Source: Streptomyces sp. CC208A (lineage in GTDB: Bacteria; Actinomycetota; Actinomycetes; Streptomycetales; Streptomycetaceae). Taken from it: a DNA stretch of 57,553 nucleotides. The position numbers and the translations under genes were made by a program. This document shows, piece after piece, positions 7,990 through 16,642 of this stretch. Every line of letters starts with the position of its first letter. Position 1 is the first letter of the stretch. The notes beneath the pieces were generated by a model, which was given only the letters and a program-made list of their open reading frames with translations, was not told where the DNA came from and searched no databases. The DNA lies in contig NZ_JASCXN010000042.1 of NCBI RefSeq assembly GCF_030010625.1, positions 1-57,553 on the forward strand, given 5' to 3'.

Positions 7990-8106
7990 GCGACCCAGTG
8001 GACCACCCCGGCTCCCACCCCCGGAAAGGAGTTCGCCGACGGCGGAGCAGCAGGGGAAGGGCCCGAGAGGGCCCTTCCCCGCCGGTCTGCCGGTCCGCCG
8101 GTCGGA

Positions 8107-8991
8107 CTACTCGTCCGCGAAGATCTCTTCGGCCGTGGCGGCCGTGACCGCACGGGTGAGCCAGGTACGCAGCACGTCCGGATCGCCACAGGCCGTGACG
8201 CGGTCGCGGACGTCGTCGGGGACGTCGAGGCCGCGCTGCTCCAGGACCAGCAGCATGGCGTCGGCGCTGCCCTGGGCTCGGCCCTCGGCCCGGCCCTCGT
8301 CTCGAATCTCCTCGGAGAGGTAGGACTTGTAGAAGGAGAGGTTCGCGGCCACCAGAGTCCTCCAGTTTTCCTGATCGGAGCGCTTGTTCAGCCCCTGTGC
8401 GGTGAGTTCGACGATCGGATCGGCGACGATCTCGGGGACATACCGCAGCGCGGTGGACAGCGCTTTCAGAATCTCGCCGATGTCTGGGGCACCCGCATGC
8501 GCGATGGCTGACAGGGCTGCGAGGGCCAGATCCTCGCCGGCCTCGGCCGGGTCGGTGATCGCCGGCATGTCGTGGGGGCCCACGGCTACCGGCTGAATGC
8601 TGAGGGTGGGCATGCCGGGTGGCCCGTACGTCACTGTCTGTCCGGCCCATTCCGCCGTCCCTCGGTCCTGGCAGACGACCAGGAGCACGGTCGGCAGTCC
8701 GTACTTCGTCCACAGGTAGGAGACGTAGTACGCCCAGCTCGCCGGCTTGGCCGGGTCCTTCTTGCCCTGGGCCTCGATGGCGAGGAGGAGGGAGCCGTCC
8801 TGTGCGCTGTCGAGGCGCAGGAGGGTGTCCACGCGGCGTTCGACGGGTTTCGTCTCGGTGAGGTCGTTGGGCAGGACGACCGCGTCGACGGCTGCCGGGA
8901 GGGGAAGTCCCAGGACGTCCTTCAGGCGGCTGAAGAGGTGGAGGTCGTGGCGGAAGATGTGGTGCATCGCCTCGTGGGGCGGGCTGACCAT
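8107..8991 (-). CDS. Rpn-like PD-(D/E)XK family protein (recombination-promoting nuclease type)
   Basis: A 294-residue protein of a type repeated many times in Streptomyces genomes. The N-terminal half carries a PD-(D/E)XK-like core: RVDTLLRLD, then LLLAIEAQGKKD supplying the E-x-K catalytic pair, then YVSYLWTKYGLPTVLLVVCQD. The C-terminal half contains EIRDEGRAEGRAQGSADAML and a helical tail (GDPDVLRTWLTRAVTAATAEEIF), typical of Rpn/transposase-like nucleases. A GAGGAG ribosome binding site lies 5 nt before ATG 8991. In E. coli, Rpn proteins are DNA endonucleases promoting RecA-independent recombination; the role here is inferred. Confidence 0.75.
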   Translation of the reverse strand: MVSPPHEAMHHIFRHDLHLFSRLKDVLGLPLPAAVDAVVLPNDLTETKPVERRVDTLLRLDSAQDGSLLLAIEAQGKKDPAKPASWAYYVSYLWTKYGLPTVLLVVCQDRGTAEWAGQTVTYGPPGMPTLSIQPVAVGPHDMPAITDPAEAGEDLALAALSAIAHAGAPDIGEILKALSTALRYVPEIVADPIVELTAQGLNKRSDQENWRTLVAANLSFYKSYLSEEIRDEGRAEGRAQGSADAMLLVLEQRGLDVPDDVRDRVTACGDPDVLRTWLTRAVTAATAEEIFADE

Positions 8992-9008
8992 AGGGACTCC
9001 TCGGGGTT

Positions 9009-10112
9009 TCAGGGGGTGCGCGCGCAGCCGTCGCAGATGCCCGGTTCCGGGGCGCGGTAGGCGTGGTCGCAGCGGTCGCAGTTCTGGAGGGGGTGCCGGG
9101 CGGCGGGCGGGGTGCGGCCGGGCGCGGGCAGAGGTGGGAGCCGGTCCGCGAGGCGGTGGGCGATGAGGGCGGCCGGGCGGTGGAGGGGCTCCGCGGGAAG
9201 GTCGTGGGTGAGGGCGCGGAGGACCTCGTGAGGGGCGAGGTCCCGTTCGATCCAGGCGGCGACACCGGGGGCCAGGTGCTCGGCCTCGGCGGCGGAGACC
9301 AGGAGCCGGGGGTCCTCGCGACGGAGGGCGGCGACGACGCCGAGCGCGAGCTCCAGCAGGGCGGCGGCGGGGAAGAACGGCTGCGGTACGGCGGGCAGGG
9401 CGCGGCGGCGCGGACGCGTGCCGCCGTGCCGCCCGCCCGAGGACGCGGGACGGGGGCCCCGGTCGGGAGCAGGCCGCTGACCGCGCCCGGGACTCTCGTC
9501 GGAGCGGGGTTCGCGGTCGGGCCCGGGGCTGTCGTCGGAGCCTGGCTCCGGGGCGGCGGAAAAGTCGGCCTCGGAAAGGCCGGCCTCGGAAAAGTCGACC
9601 TCCGGAAGGTCGACCTCGGGGCGGAAACCTTCGTCGGGACCGGAGTCCCGCTCAGCCTGAGGGCCCTGGTCCGGGCAGGGCTCCGACGGAGGCGGCGGCG
9701 GGGTGTCCGGGCGGGTGCGGCCCGGCTGGTTGCAGGAGACCGTACGCGTGACGATCCGGCCGCAGGGAAGGCGCTCGCGGCTGCGGCGCAGGTAGCCGTG
9801 GGCCTCCAGCTCGCGCAGGCCGGCGGCGATGCGGGTCTTGCCGTCGGGGAAGCGGGTGGCGAGGGTCGCGATGTCGACCTGGGCACCGACGGGGAGGGAC
9901 TGGATGTGCGCCCCCAGGGCGATGGCGGCGAGCGTCAGTCCGGGATGCTGGAGGAGGTCGTTGCTGATGACCGTGAAGCGGGCGGTGAGGCGGACGTTGT
10001 CGTGGACGACGCCACCGGGCCGCCTGGCGTCGTGAGTTCCCCCGGAGGGGCGATTCTTCCCGCGGTTACGGGACGGGGCGTGCGGGCGCACGGTAGTGTT
10101 CTGGGCATCCAT
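9009..10112 (-). CDS. Helix-turn-helix protein with C-terminal zinc ribbon
   Basis: A 367-residue protein. Residues about 40-120 form a winged helix (FTVISNDLLQHPGLTLAAIA, PVGAQVDIATLATRFPDGKT, RELEAHGYLRRSRERLPCGR) like replication-initiator/DnaD-style domains. A disordered acidic/proline linker follows (about 130-235, with EVDL/EVDF/EADF repeats), then a helical region ending in a CxxC...CxxC ribbon (NCDRCDHAYRAPEPGICDGC). The family is frequent in Streptomyces, but its function is unproven. The upstream intergenic DNA contains DnaA-box-like sequences, which could point to a replication or plasmid origin for this gene. ATG 10112 is the start. Confidence 0.7.
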   Translation of the reverse strand: MDAQNTTVRPHAPSRNRGKNRPSGGTHDARRPGGVVHDNVRLTARFTVISNDLLQHPGLTLAAIALGAHIQSLPVGAQVDIATLATRFPDGKTRIAAGLRELEAHGYLRRSRERLPCGRIVTRTVSCNQPGRTRPDTPPPPPSEPCPDQGPQAERDSGPDEGFRPEVDLPEVDFSEAGLSEADFSAAPEPGSDDSPGPDREPRSDESPGRGQRPAPDRGPRPASSGGRHGGTRPRRRALPAVPQPFFPAAALLELALGVVAALRREDPRLLVSAAEAEHLAPGVAAWIERDLAPHEVLRALTHDLPAEPLHRPAALIAHRLADRLPPLPAPGRTPPAARHPLQNCDRCDHAYRAPEPGICDGCARTP

Positions 10113-10639
10113 CAGGAAGGTCCTGTCTTCCTTGATTGGTCAGGCCCCTGCTGGGAGTGCTAGTCCCTGTGGGGGCCGACTCATGTCTGGTGAGTGGTGC
10201 TGGTTCTACTGCTGCTGAGGCGAGCCTAGATCAGACAACCCACCAGAAAGCCAGCCGAGTTGGCATATTCACCCGCGCGAGTGACCAGGCCCTCCGGCGG
10301 GGAGGGAAGGTGGGGTTTGGCTCGGTTTCTTTCTCCCCGTAGTCGTCCTTGGGGGACCTACCGGCTCACCGGCAGCCAGAAAACCGGACGCCGGTGGGCT
10401 TACTTCTCCACAGCCCCATCCACAGAGTTGTCCCCAGCCTGGGAAAGCAAGTCCCCACAGGTCGACGGAGGTTACGCGGACAAGCGCGACCGCACCCGCT
10501 TACCGTGAACCGTGACGGCGTCGATGCGCACAGTTACTGTCCAGGGCTTGTCCACTGCTGTCCGGGCTGTCCGGGCTGTCCGGGCCTCCCTCACGGGTAG
10601 GTGCGCCGCGCCACAAGAAGGGCGAGGGAAGGGTGCGTG
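10113..10639. other. Divergent intergenic region with DnaA-box-like sites and a 9-bp triplet repeat
   Basis: No convincing gene. Within about 150 bp there are TTCTCCACA (10404-10412), CCATCCACA (10416-10424), TTGTCCCCA (10428-10436) and TTGTCCACT (10548-10556). Three of these are one mismatch from the Streptomyces DnaA box TTGTCCACA and CCATCCACA is three away. CTGTCCGGG is repeated three times in tandem at 10558-10584. The region lies between a replication-like helix-turn-helix gene and an XRE regulator. Promoters for both must lie here. Confidence 0.45.
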
Positions 10640-11515
10640 ATGTCGGCGGACGACGAGACGCGGCAGCTCAAGGCCGAGGCGGACGAGCCGGGCTGGGAGG
10701 TCGACCCGGACGACGAGTGGGGCGTGGCCGTCATCACCACGGTGGGGCGGCAGTTGAAGCTGCGCAGAGAAGCGGCGGGCATGCGCGCCGCCGAGTTCGG
10801 AGCGGCCGTCGGATACGGCGAGGCCCTGATCTACAAGATCGAGGGCGGAAAGCGGATCCCCCGCCCCGAACTCCTGGACAAGGCCGACGACGTGCTGGAC
10901 GCGAAGGGGCTGGTGTCCGCGATGAAGGAGGACGTGGTGAAGGTCCGGTACCCGAAGAAGGTACGGGACCTGGCCGAGCGGGAGAGCAAGGCGGTGGAAC
11001 TCCAGTTGTACGACCCGCTCAACATCCACGGCCTCCTCCAGACACCGGAGTACGCGCGTGGACTGCTGCTCATGCGGCGGCCGGCGTACACGCAGGACGA
11101 GGTGGAGCGGATGGTCGCCGGTCGCATGGCCCGGCAGAGCATCTACCAGCGGGACCCCGCGCCCGAGCTCAGCTTCGTCCTGGAGGAGTGGACGCTCCGC
11201 CGCCCCCTGGGCGGAAGGGCCCTGCTGCGACCCCAGTTGGAGCGCCTGCTGGAGATCGGGCGGATGCGGAACGTCGAGCTTCAGGTGATGCCGATGGACC
11301 GCGAGGAGCACGCCGGAGTGGACGGCAGCATCGAGGTACTGAAGTTCGGTGACGGGTCGGCCGTCGGACGTTCCCCGGTAGTCGCGAACGGACGCCCCGT
11401 GACCGATCCGAAGCAGCTCCATATCCTGGAGTTGCGGTATGGCATCATCCGGGCTCAGGCTCTCACGCCGCGTGAGTCGACCGCCCTCATTGAGCAACTG
11501 CTGGGAGAGACATGA
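10640..11515 (+). CDS. XRE-family regulator with DUF5753 domain
   Basis: A 291-residue protein from ATG 10640, preceded by GAGGGAAGGG. The N-terminal helix-turn-helix spans about residues 35-90 (VGRQLKLRREAAGMRAAEFG, VGYGEALIYKIEGGKRIPRP). It is followed by the DUF5753 domain (IHGLLQTPEYARGLLLMRRP, FVLEEWTLRRPLGG, VELQVMPMDREEHAGVDGSI). Such regulators are almost always followed by a DUF397 gene, as here with a 4-nt ATGA overlap. Known members (the BldB/WhiJ-type pairs) control differentiation; this one's target is unknown. Confidence 0.92.
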   Translation: MSADDETRQLKAEADEPGWEVDPDDEWGVAVITTVGRQLKLRREAAGMRAAEFGAAVGYGEALIYKIEGGKRIPRPELLDKADDVLDAKGLVSAMKEDVVKVRYPKKVRDLAERESKAVELQLYDPLNIHGLLQTPEYARGLLLMRRPAYTQDEVERMVAGRMARQSIYQRDPAPELSFVLEEWTLRRPLGGRALLRPQLERLLEIGRMRNVELQVMPMDREEHAGVDGSIEVLKFGDGSAVGRSPVVANGRPVTDPKQLHILELRYGIIRAQALTPRESTALIEQLLGET

Positions 11516-11781
11516 TCCGCAACACCTCGGCCGGGGACGCCTCCGAACTGGCGTGGTTCAAGAGCAGCTACAGCAGCGGCAGCGAGGGTGACTCCTGCAT
11601 CGAGGTCGCCTTGAGCTGGCGCAAGAGCAGCTACAGCAGCAGCAGCGAAGGCGACTCCTGCATCGAGGTCGCCACCGCCCCCACCACCGTCCACGTCCGT
11701 GACTCCAAGTGCCTCGGCGGCCCCCAGCTCGCCCTCGCGCCCGGCGCCTGGACGGCCTTCGTCTCGTACGCGGCCGGCTGA
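11512..11781 (+). CDS. Tandem-DUF397 protein
   Basis: An 89-residue protein that normally would carry one DUF397 unit of about 60 residues. Here the core motif occurs twice: WFKSSYSSGSEGDSCIEVA then WRKSSYSSSSEGDSCIEVA, the second followed by the usual VHVRDSK...WTAFV ending. It is translationally coupled to the XRE regulator (ATGA) and probably binds it as partner or antitoxin. The internal duplication is the unusual point: only the second copy has the complete C-terminal half. Confidence 0.9.
   Translation: MIRNTSAGDASELAWFKSSYSSGSEGDSCIEVALSWRKSSYSSSSEGDSCIEVATAPTTVHVRDSKCLGGPQLALAPGAWTAFVSYAAG
11554..11673 (+). repeat. 57-bp in-frame duplication inside the DUF397 gene
   Basis: 11554-11610 and 11617-11673 are about 90% identical with a 63-bp period. 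They code for the doubled DUF397 core. The high nucleotide identity suggests a recent duplication. Confidence 0.85.
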
Positions 11782-11797
11782 GCCCGCCCTCGTACCC

Positions 11798-11836
11798 GTG
11801 TGCCCCGCGCCGGGCTTCACCCGGCGCGGGGCACAC
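11798..11836. terminator. Strong bidirectional terminator hairpin
   Basis: A 17-bp perfect stem (11798-11814 with 11820-11836) and a 5-nt loop lies between the convergent DUF397 and FG-GAP genes. It is very GC-rich with no T run, the usual streptomycete form. Confidence 0.85.
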
Positions 11837-11850
11837 AACTCACCATCGGC

Positions 11851-14800
11851 TCAGAACAGGCCCTTGAACCCGTTCCAGCCGCCGCTGCCGATCAGCACCC
11901 GGCCGCCGTAGGTCCCGGTCCCGGTGGAGGCGTACCGCCACAGCCTCCCGGCCGTGTCACGCGCGAGCAGATCGGCCCGCCCGTCACCCGACAGGTCACC
12001 GACCCCGACGAGAGCGGAGTACACACCCCACCCGCCGCCGACCCGCACCCGCGCGGTCACGCCACCGGTGGAGGTGCCGTAGTACCGCCACAGCACACCC
12101 GCGGAATCGAGCCCGAGCAGGTCGCCCCGCCCGTCACCGTTCAGGTCCCCGGCTCCGACGATCTTCTTGTACAGCTTCCAGTTGTTGCCGATCTTCACCC
12201 GCGACCTCAGCCGGTGATCGGCAGTACCGGCATAGAAGTACATGTCACCAGTGGATGCCTGACGGGCGATCAGGTCGGCGTACCCGTCGCCGTTGGCATC
12301 ACCGGGCGAGGTGAGGACGTCGTAGATGCCCCAGCCGGACCCGACGAGCGTGTACGGCGACGAGGCCGAGACCACCTTCCCGCAGCCCGGACGGTACGCC
12401 CGCAGCTGGTCCCCGACCCGCACGTACACGTCCGCACACCGGTCCCCGTTCAGGTCGCCCACCGGCACCAGCACCGACGAGGTCGCGAACTTCGTCCCCG
12501 TACCGGCGATCCGCGCCGAGACGCCGCCCTTGCCCGTACCCCGGTACATCGAGACGAGACCCGTCGTGTCCATCGCCAGCAGGTCGCCGAAGCCGTCGTC
12601 CCCGGCCATGTCCCGCCACACGGCGGCACCGCCGGTCACGGTCAGCGCCCCGGATGCCGTCAGAGCGGCGCCCTGTCCGTCGGCGGGCTTCACGGTCAGC
12701 GACCACGTGTACGCGCCGCTGGCGACGAGCCGGCCCGAGCCGTCCTTGCCGTTCCAGGAGGGCGCCACGAGGCCGCGGCCCTCGCCGGTCAGGGTCCGCA
12801 CGACCTTCCCGGTCGGCTTGTGCTTCAGCGACAGCGACCAGAGACCGGGCTTGGAGATCCACCAACGCGGCTTCCAGACGTACGACTTCAGGTTCACCGC
12901 GGTGGAGACGGACCGGTCGGTCGCGGTCAGCCGGCTCGTGGCCCCGCCGAGGCCGACGACGCGGATCGCCTGCCGGGAGTCGACGTAGGCGACGGCTCCG
13001 CCGAAGCGGTCGACGGTCCACGTCTGGTTGTAGTTGGTGGTGCCGGGCGCCATCGAGCCGAGCGTACGGGTGACGGGCGCGCCGGACCGGACGTCGGTCA
13101 CGGTCACCTGGTCGCCGTCCGCCGCCGTGTAGGAAGTCTTGACGAGGAATCCGTCGCCCAGCACCGCCCGGCCTCCGCCTCGGGTGGTCGGGAAACGGAC
13201 GGAGGTCTTCGTCTCGCGGTTGTGCACGACGGCGGTGGTTCCGCAGCTCCCGTACATCCACTTGCCGAGGACGTCGAAGTCGATGAGGCCGCAGTCGCTG
13301 CCGAGGTCGGCCGTGGCGACCGTGGCCCCCGTGCGCACGTCGACCGCCGTGACGGTGTCGTTCGCCGTGGACGCGCTCCAGAGCCAGGTGCCCGACAGGG
13401 CCTGGTTCGTGCTGCTGGACACCGACAGGACCTTGCCGGTCTCGATGTCGGCGACGACGGACTTCGTCTCGTAGTTCTCGGTGGCGAGGAAGTGCAGGTA
13501 GCGGCCGCTCGCATCGAGCAGCACCCTCGGGCTCAGCTTGCGGGTGGTGTCCAGCGGGACCGTGCGGGTGGTTCCGCCGGGGCCGGTCGTCGTCACCTGG
13601 AGCTTGATGACGCAGTCGCTGCAGGGCAGTTCGCCGCGGAACGGCGGAAGGTCCTCGGTGAGGAGGGTGACGAGCCGGCCGTCACCGGTGTCGGCCCACC
13701 GCGTCGAGATGATCGCGCCCGTCGTGGTGGTCGGCGGGCAGTTCACGGCGGTTCCGGTGACCGCGTCGCAGCTCCAGCGCCGGGTGGCCGTCCTCGGCTC
13801 GGTGAGGGAGAGGTCGTAGCGGACGAGCTCCCGCTTCGGGTCGTCGGTGTGCTCGGTGGTGAGACGGCCGTTGGCGAGCGTCAGACCGGTCCGCTGGAGC
13901 GGCTTGGGCGGTGTGCTCAGCACCTGGGCGGTGACCGGTGCCCCGGTGGCGTCCAGGGTGACGCGCCGGACGCCCCAGTGGGTGGAGTCGGCGCCCCCGA
14001 CGACGTACAGGGAGCCGTCCGGAGCGGTCTGGAGCTCGATGGCGACGGCGGCGGACACGCCCAGGTCCCGGACGGTGCCGCTCGTGACCGAGACGGCCTT
14101 GAGCGGGCGCCGCGCGTAGGGGTCGCCGACGTGGCCGACGATCCAGTCGCCGAGGAGGGCGAGCCTGCCCTCTCCGTACGAGGCGCCGGGCAGCGCGACC
14201 GTCTTGCCGGGCCCCGAGGGGTTCGCGCGCGCGACGACGTACGCCCGCTCCGTGCCGTGCGTGTCGTACACGGCGATACGGCCGGCGCTGAGCGCGGCCT
14301 TCGGATAGGCGGGCAGCCCCGGGCCCGCTGAGAGCGGTACGAGCGTGCCGGCGGCGAAGTCGACGAGACCGACCGCGCCGGTGTTGTCGGCCCGCGTGTA
14401 GCGGACGACCGCGCCCGCGCCGTCGAAGGCCAGGACCGTGGGACGACCGGTGATCCGCTCGTCCGTCGTGATGTCGGCGTCCGCCGGAGCGCCCTCGCCG
14501 AGGCCCAGCAGGCGCAGGGTCACGGCGCCTTCGGCGTCGGCGCGGTAGGCGAGCAGCCGGTGCGCGTCGAAGGCCCGCAGCCAGGTGTGGCCCTCGGGCC
14601 GCGTGCGGGTGAGGGTGGCGCCGGTGGCGAAGTCGTACACGGACGCCTCGGCCGCGTCACCGTGGTAGCCGACGCAGCCGACCCGGTCGCCGTGGAAGAC
14701 GACGCGGTCCGAGGAGTCGCAGAAGTCGCGGAGCTCGACCCGCCCGTCCTTCAGACTCTGCCAGCGCAGCCGGCCGGTCAGGTGGTCGGCGGTCTGGACA

Positions 14801-14985
14801 CCGGTGCCCGCGCCGAAGAGGTACTGGGTCGGCGGGGTGGCGCTCGGCGGCGCCGGGATCGTCACCTCGTACGGGGTGGTGGACGCGGCCACGGCGGCGG
14901 GCGCCGTACCGGCGGCGAGGCCGGTGAGGGCCAGGGCCGCGCTCAGCGCGAGCGCGACGGCTCTTCGGGCGGGCAGGACGGACAA
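11851..14985 (-). CDS. Large secreted FG-GAP/VCBS repeat protein
   Basis: A 1044-residue exported protein. A Sec signal peptide is clear (residues 1-33: two arginines, a long Ala/Leu stretch, then APAAVAAS). The N-terminal two thirds resemble a beta-propeller with repeated strands. A FlgD-like Ig segment follows (PTGKVVRTLTGEGRG, SGAYTWSLTV). The C-terminus has at least four FG-GAP repeats with calcium-binding loops: GDLNGDRCADVYVR, GDANGDGYADLIAR, GDLNGDGRGDLLGL and GDLSGDGRADLLAR. Such proteins bind ligands or sugars outside the cell; no catalytic domain is visible. A strong terminator follows. The role is not known. Confidence 0.88.
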   Translation of the reverse strand: MSVLPARRAVALALSAALALTGLAAGTAPAAVAASTTPYEVTIPAPPSATPPTQYLFGAGTGVQTADHLTGRLRWQSLKDGRVELRDFCDSSDRVVFHGDRVGCVGYHGDAAEASVYDFATGATLTRTRPEGHTWLRAFDAHRLLAYRADAEGAVTLRLLGLGEGAPADADITTDERITGRPTVLAFDGAGAVVRYTRADNTGAVGLVDFAAGTLVPLSAGPGLPAYPKAALSAGRIAVYDTHGTERAYVVARANPSGPGKTVALPGASYGEGRLALLGDWIVGHVGDPYARRPLKAVSVTSGTVRDLGVSAAVAIELQTAPDGSLYVVGGADSTHWGVRRVTLDATGAPVTAQVLSTPPKPLQRTGLTLANGRLTTEHTDDPKRELVRYDLSLTEPRTATRRWSCDAVTGTAVNCPPTTTTGAIISTRWADTGDGRLVTLLTEDLPPFRGELPCSDCVIKLQVTTTGPGGTTRTVPLDTTRKLSPRVLLDASGRYLHFLATENYETKSVVADIETGKVLSVSSSTNQALSGTWLWSASTANDTVTAVDVRTGATVATADLGSDCGLIDFDVLGKWMYGSCGTTAVVHNRETKTSVRFPTTRGGGRAVLGDGFLVKTSYTAADGDQVTVTDVRSGAPVTRTLGSMAPGTTNYNQTWTVDRFGGAVAYVDSRQAIRVVGLGGATSRLTATDRSVSTAVNLKSYVWKPRWWISKPGLWSLSLKHKPTGKVVRTLTGEGRGLVAPSWNGKDGSGRLVASGAYTWSLTVKPADGQGAALTASGALTVTGGAAVWRDMAGDDGFGDLLAMDTTGLVSMYRGTGKGGVSARIAGTGTKFATSSVLVPVGDLNGDRCADVYVRVGDQLRAYRPGCGKVVSASSPYTLVGSGWGIYDVLTSPGDANGDGYADLIARQASTGDMYFYAGTADHRLRSRVKIGNNWKLYKKIVGAGDLNGDGRGDLLGLDSAGVLWRYYGTSTGGVTARVRVGGGWGVYSALVGVGDLSGDGRADLLARDTAGRLWRYASTGTGTYGGRVLIGSGGWNGFKGLF

Positions 14986-15427
14986 GAAAGAAGGTCCCCT
15001 CGTGCGGAAAGTCGCAGAAAGTCATGCGGAAGCTCAGTGGCGACAGGCTGCGGAGGGGCGTGGAAGGCGTCGTCCGTCGAAGGCGTACACGCCCGGCCAG
15101 AGCGCCGGCCCGATGCCCCCGCCTGCCGGCAGACGGATCGTACAGCCGCGCGAAACCCCGTCGCCACCAGGTATGTCATGTGCCGAAGCGGTGAGGCCGT
15201 TGCCGCGGAAAACCCACCCCGGCGGACCACGGAAAGGCCCCTTCCCGGCGTGAGGCGGGCCCGGTGACCGCTGATCACCCGGCGGCGAGGGGCGAGGGCT
15301 GCAGTAGCCCTACAAGGCCGCCCACTCCCCCGTACAAGCCCTCACCCCACACCCCCAAGACCCCATCTGACCTGGGCATTTACTGGCTCCCCACCTACCC
15401 TGGAGGGAACGTCGAGGGGAGATCCAC
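14986..15427. other. Divergent intergenic region, no gene seen
   Basis: This region holds the promoters of the FG-GAP gene (minus) and the methyltransferase gene (plus). The only clear signal is GAGGGGAGATCCAC before the ATG at 15428. I found no RNA gene, strong hairpin or repeat in it. Confidence 0.5.
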
Positions 15428-16183
15428 ATGGCAGGGGCGGGCCGCGGCATCCGCACGGTCGAGGACGTACTGGAGCTGCTGGACGGGCTGTTCGCGCCCG
15501 GTGCCGACCGGTGGTCGGAGGGCGGGGCCGACTGGTGGGACGGTTTCTACGCGGACCGGGAGCGGCCGGTGCCGTTCTTCGTGCCGAAGCCGGACGAGAA
15601 CCTGGTGTCGTACGCGGAACGGGGGCTGCTCGCGGGCGGCGGACGGGCGCTCGACCTCGGCTGCGGGCCCGGGCGGAACTCCCTGTACCTCGCCTCGCTC
15701 GGGTACCGGGTGGACGCCGTCGACCTCTCCGCGACCGCGATCCGCTGGGCGGAGGAACGGGCCCGCGAGACGGGCGCGGAGAACGTCCGCTTCCTCCGCG
15801 GTGACGCCTTCGCCGCCGGCACCGTCGAGGGCCCGTACGACCTCGTGTACGACTCCGGGTGCCTCCACCACCTGCCCCCGCACCGCCGCGTCAGCTACCT
15901 GGCCCTCCTCGGCCGCGTCCTCGCCCCCGGCGCCCACTTCGCGCTGACCGCCTTCGCGGCGGGCGAGGACGGCATGGGCTCGGAACGCCCGGACGCCGAC
16001 TTCTACCGCCCGGGCTCCCACGAAGGCGGCCTGGAAGGCGGCCTCGCCTACACGGACACGGCCCTGCGCGCACTCTTCGCCGACCTCGCTCCGGTGGAGC
16101 TCCGCCGCATGCGCGACGAGCCCGCCGACTCCCCGCGTTTCGGCAGGGGCTTCCTCTGGACGGGCCTCTTCCGCCGCCCGTAA
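15428..16183 (+). CDS. Class I SAM-dependent methyltransferase
   Basis: A 251-residue protein with the Rossmann SAM-binding motifs in order. Motif I is ALDLGCGPGRNSLYLASLGY (about 77-96), then the acidic residue in VDAVDLSATAI, motif II/III GDAFAAGTVEGPYDLVYDSGCLHHLPPH, and motif IV VLAPGAHFALTAF. The N-terminal region (DWWDGFYADRERPVPFF) resembles tellurite-resistance/TehB-like and thiopurine-type methyltransferases. A good GGGGAG ribosome binding site precedes ATG 15428. Substrate unknown. Confidence 0.9.
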   Translation: MAGAGRGIRTVEDVLELLDGLFAPGADRWSEGGADWWDGFYADRERPVPFFVPKPDENLVSYAERGLLAGGGRALDLGCGPGRNSLYLASLGYRVDAVDLSATAIRWAEERARETGAENVRFLRGDAFAAGTVEGPYDLVYDSGCLHHLPPHRRVSYLALLGRVLAPGAHFALTAFAAGEDGMGSERPDADFYRPGSHEGGLEGGLAYTDTALRALFADLAPVELRRMRDEPADSPRFGRGFLWTGLFRRP

Positions 16184-16224
16184 ACGCGTGGCTCGGCCGC
16201 GCCGCCATCCCTACCCTCTCCCCC

Positions 16225-16551
16225 ATGGGAACCAACAGGACCTCCTACGTCTGCCTGCCGTGCCGGGGCTCGTACAAACAGGGGTACGGCTCCGAGCGCG
16301 AGCGGCGCTGTCCGCGGTGCGGGGAGGTGATGACACACGTCGGCTCCGCGTTCCAGCCGCCGAGGCGGCGGGACGACGAGGGGTGGCGGGTGCTGGCCGT
16401 GCTGCTGCACGCGGGGGTGCGGTTCCACAAGAGCTGTTGCGGCGGGCCCGGCTACCGGCCCCGGACCCTCGCCGAGGTGAAGGCGCGGATGGCGGTGGCG
16501 CGGCGGACCGGGGAGCCGTTCGCCGAGGTGCTCGTGCGGCCGGTCGTCTGA
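16225..16551 (+). CDS. Zinc-ribbon hypothetical protein
   Basis: A 108-residue protein. CLPCRGSYKQGYGSERERRCPRCGEVM near the N-terminus holds two CxxC knuckles forming a zinc ribbon. The rest is basic and helical, with an unusual SCCGGPGYRPRTLAEVKARM segment. A TACCCT -10-like box ends 7 nt before ATG 16225, so it is likely leaderless. It converges with groEL across a shared terminator. Function unknown, possibly a nucleic-acid-binding protein. Confidence 0.75.
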   Translation: MGTNRTSYVCLPCRGSYKQGYGSERERRCPRCGEVMTHVGSAFQPPRRRDDEGWRVLAVLLHAGVRFHKSCCGGPGYRPRTLAEVKARMAVARRTGEPFAEVLVRPVV

Positions 16552-16566
16552 GGGTCGCGGAAACGC

Positions 16567-16606
16567 CCGAGGGCGGCACCCCCTTCGCAGGGGGTGCCGC
16601 CCTCGG
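16567..16606. terminator. Bidirectional terminator between zinc-ribbon gene and groEL2
   Basis: A perfect 17-bp stem (16567-16583 with 16590-16606) and a 6-nt loop lies between two convergent stop codons. Confidence 0.9.
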
Positions 16607-16642
16607 TTCGCGTTCAGCGATGAACCACCGATCCCAGAAGGA

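Noticed and set aside
7079..9886. 935-codon minus-strand open frame across 7-9.9 kb
   Set aside because: It covers three real genes in the wrong frame; its composition is arginine/proline-rich.
11800..14331. 843-codon plus-strand frame opposite the FG-GAP gene
   Set aside because: It is antisense to a gene with a signal peptide and recognisable calcium-binding repeats.
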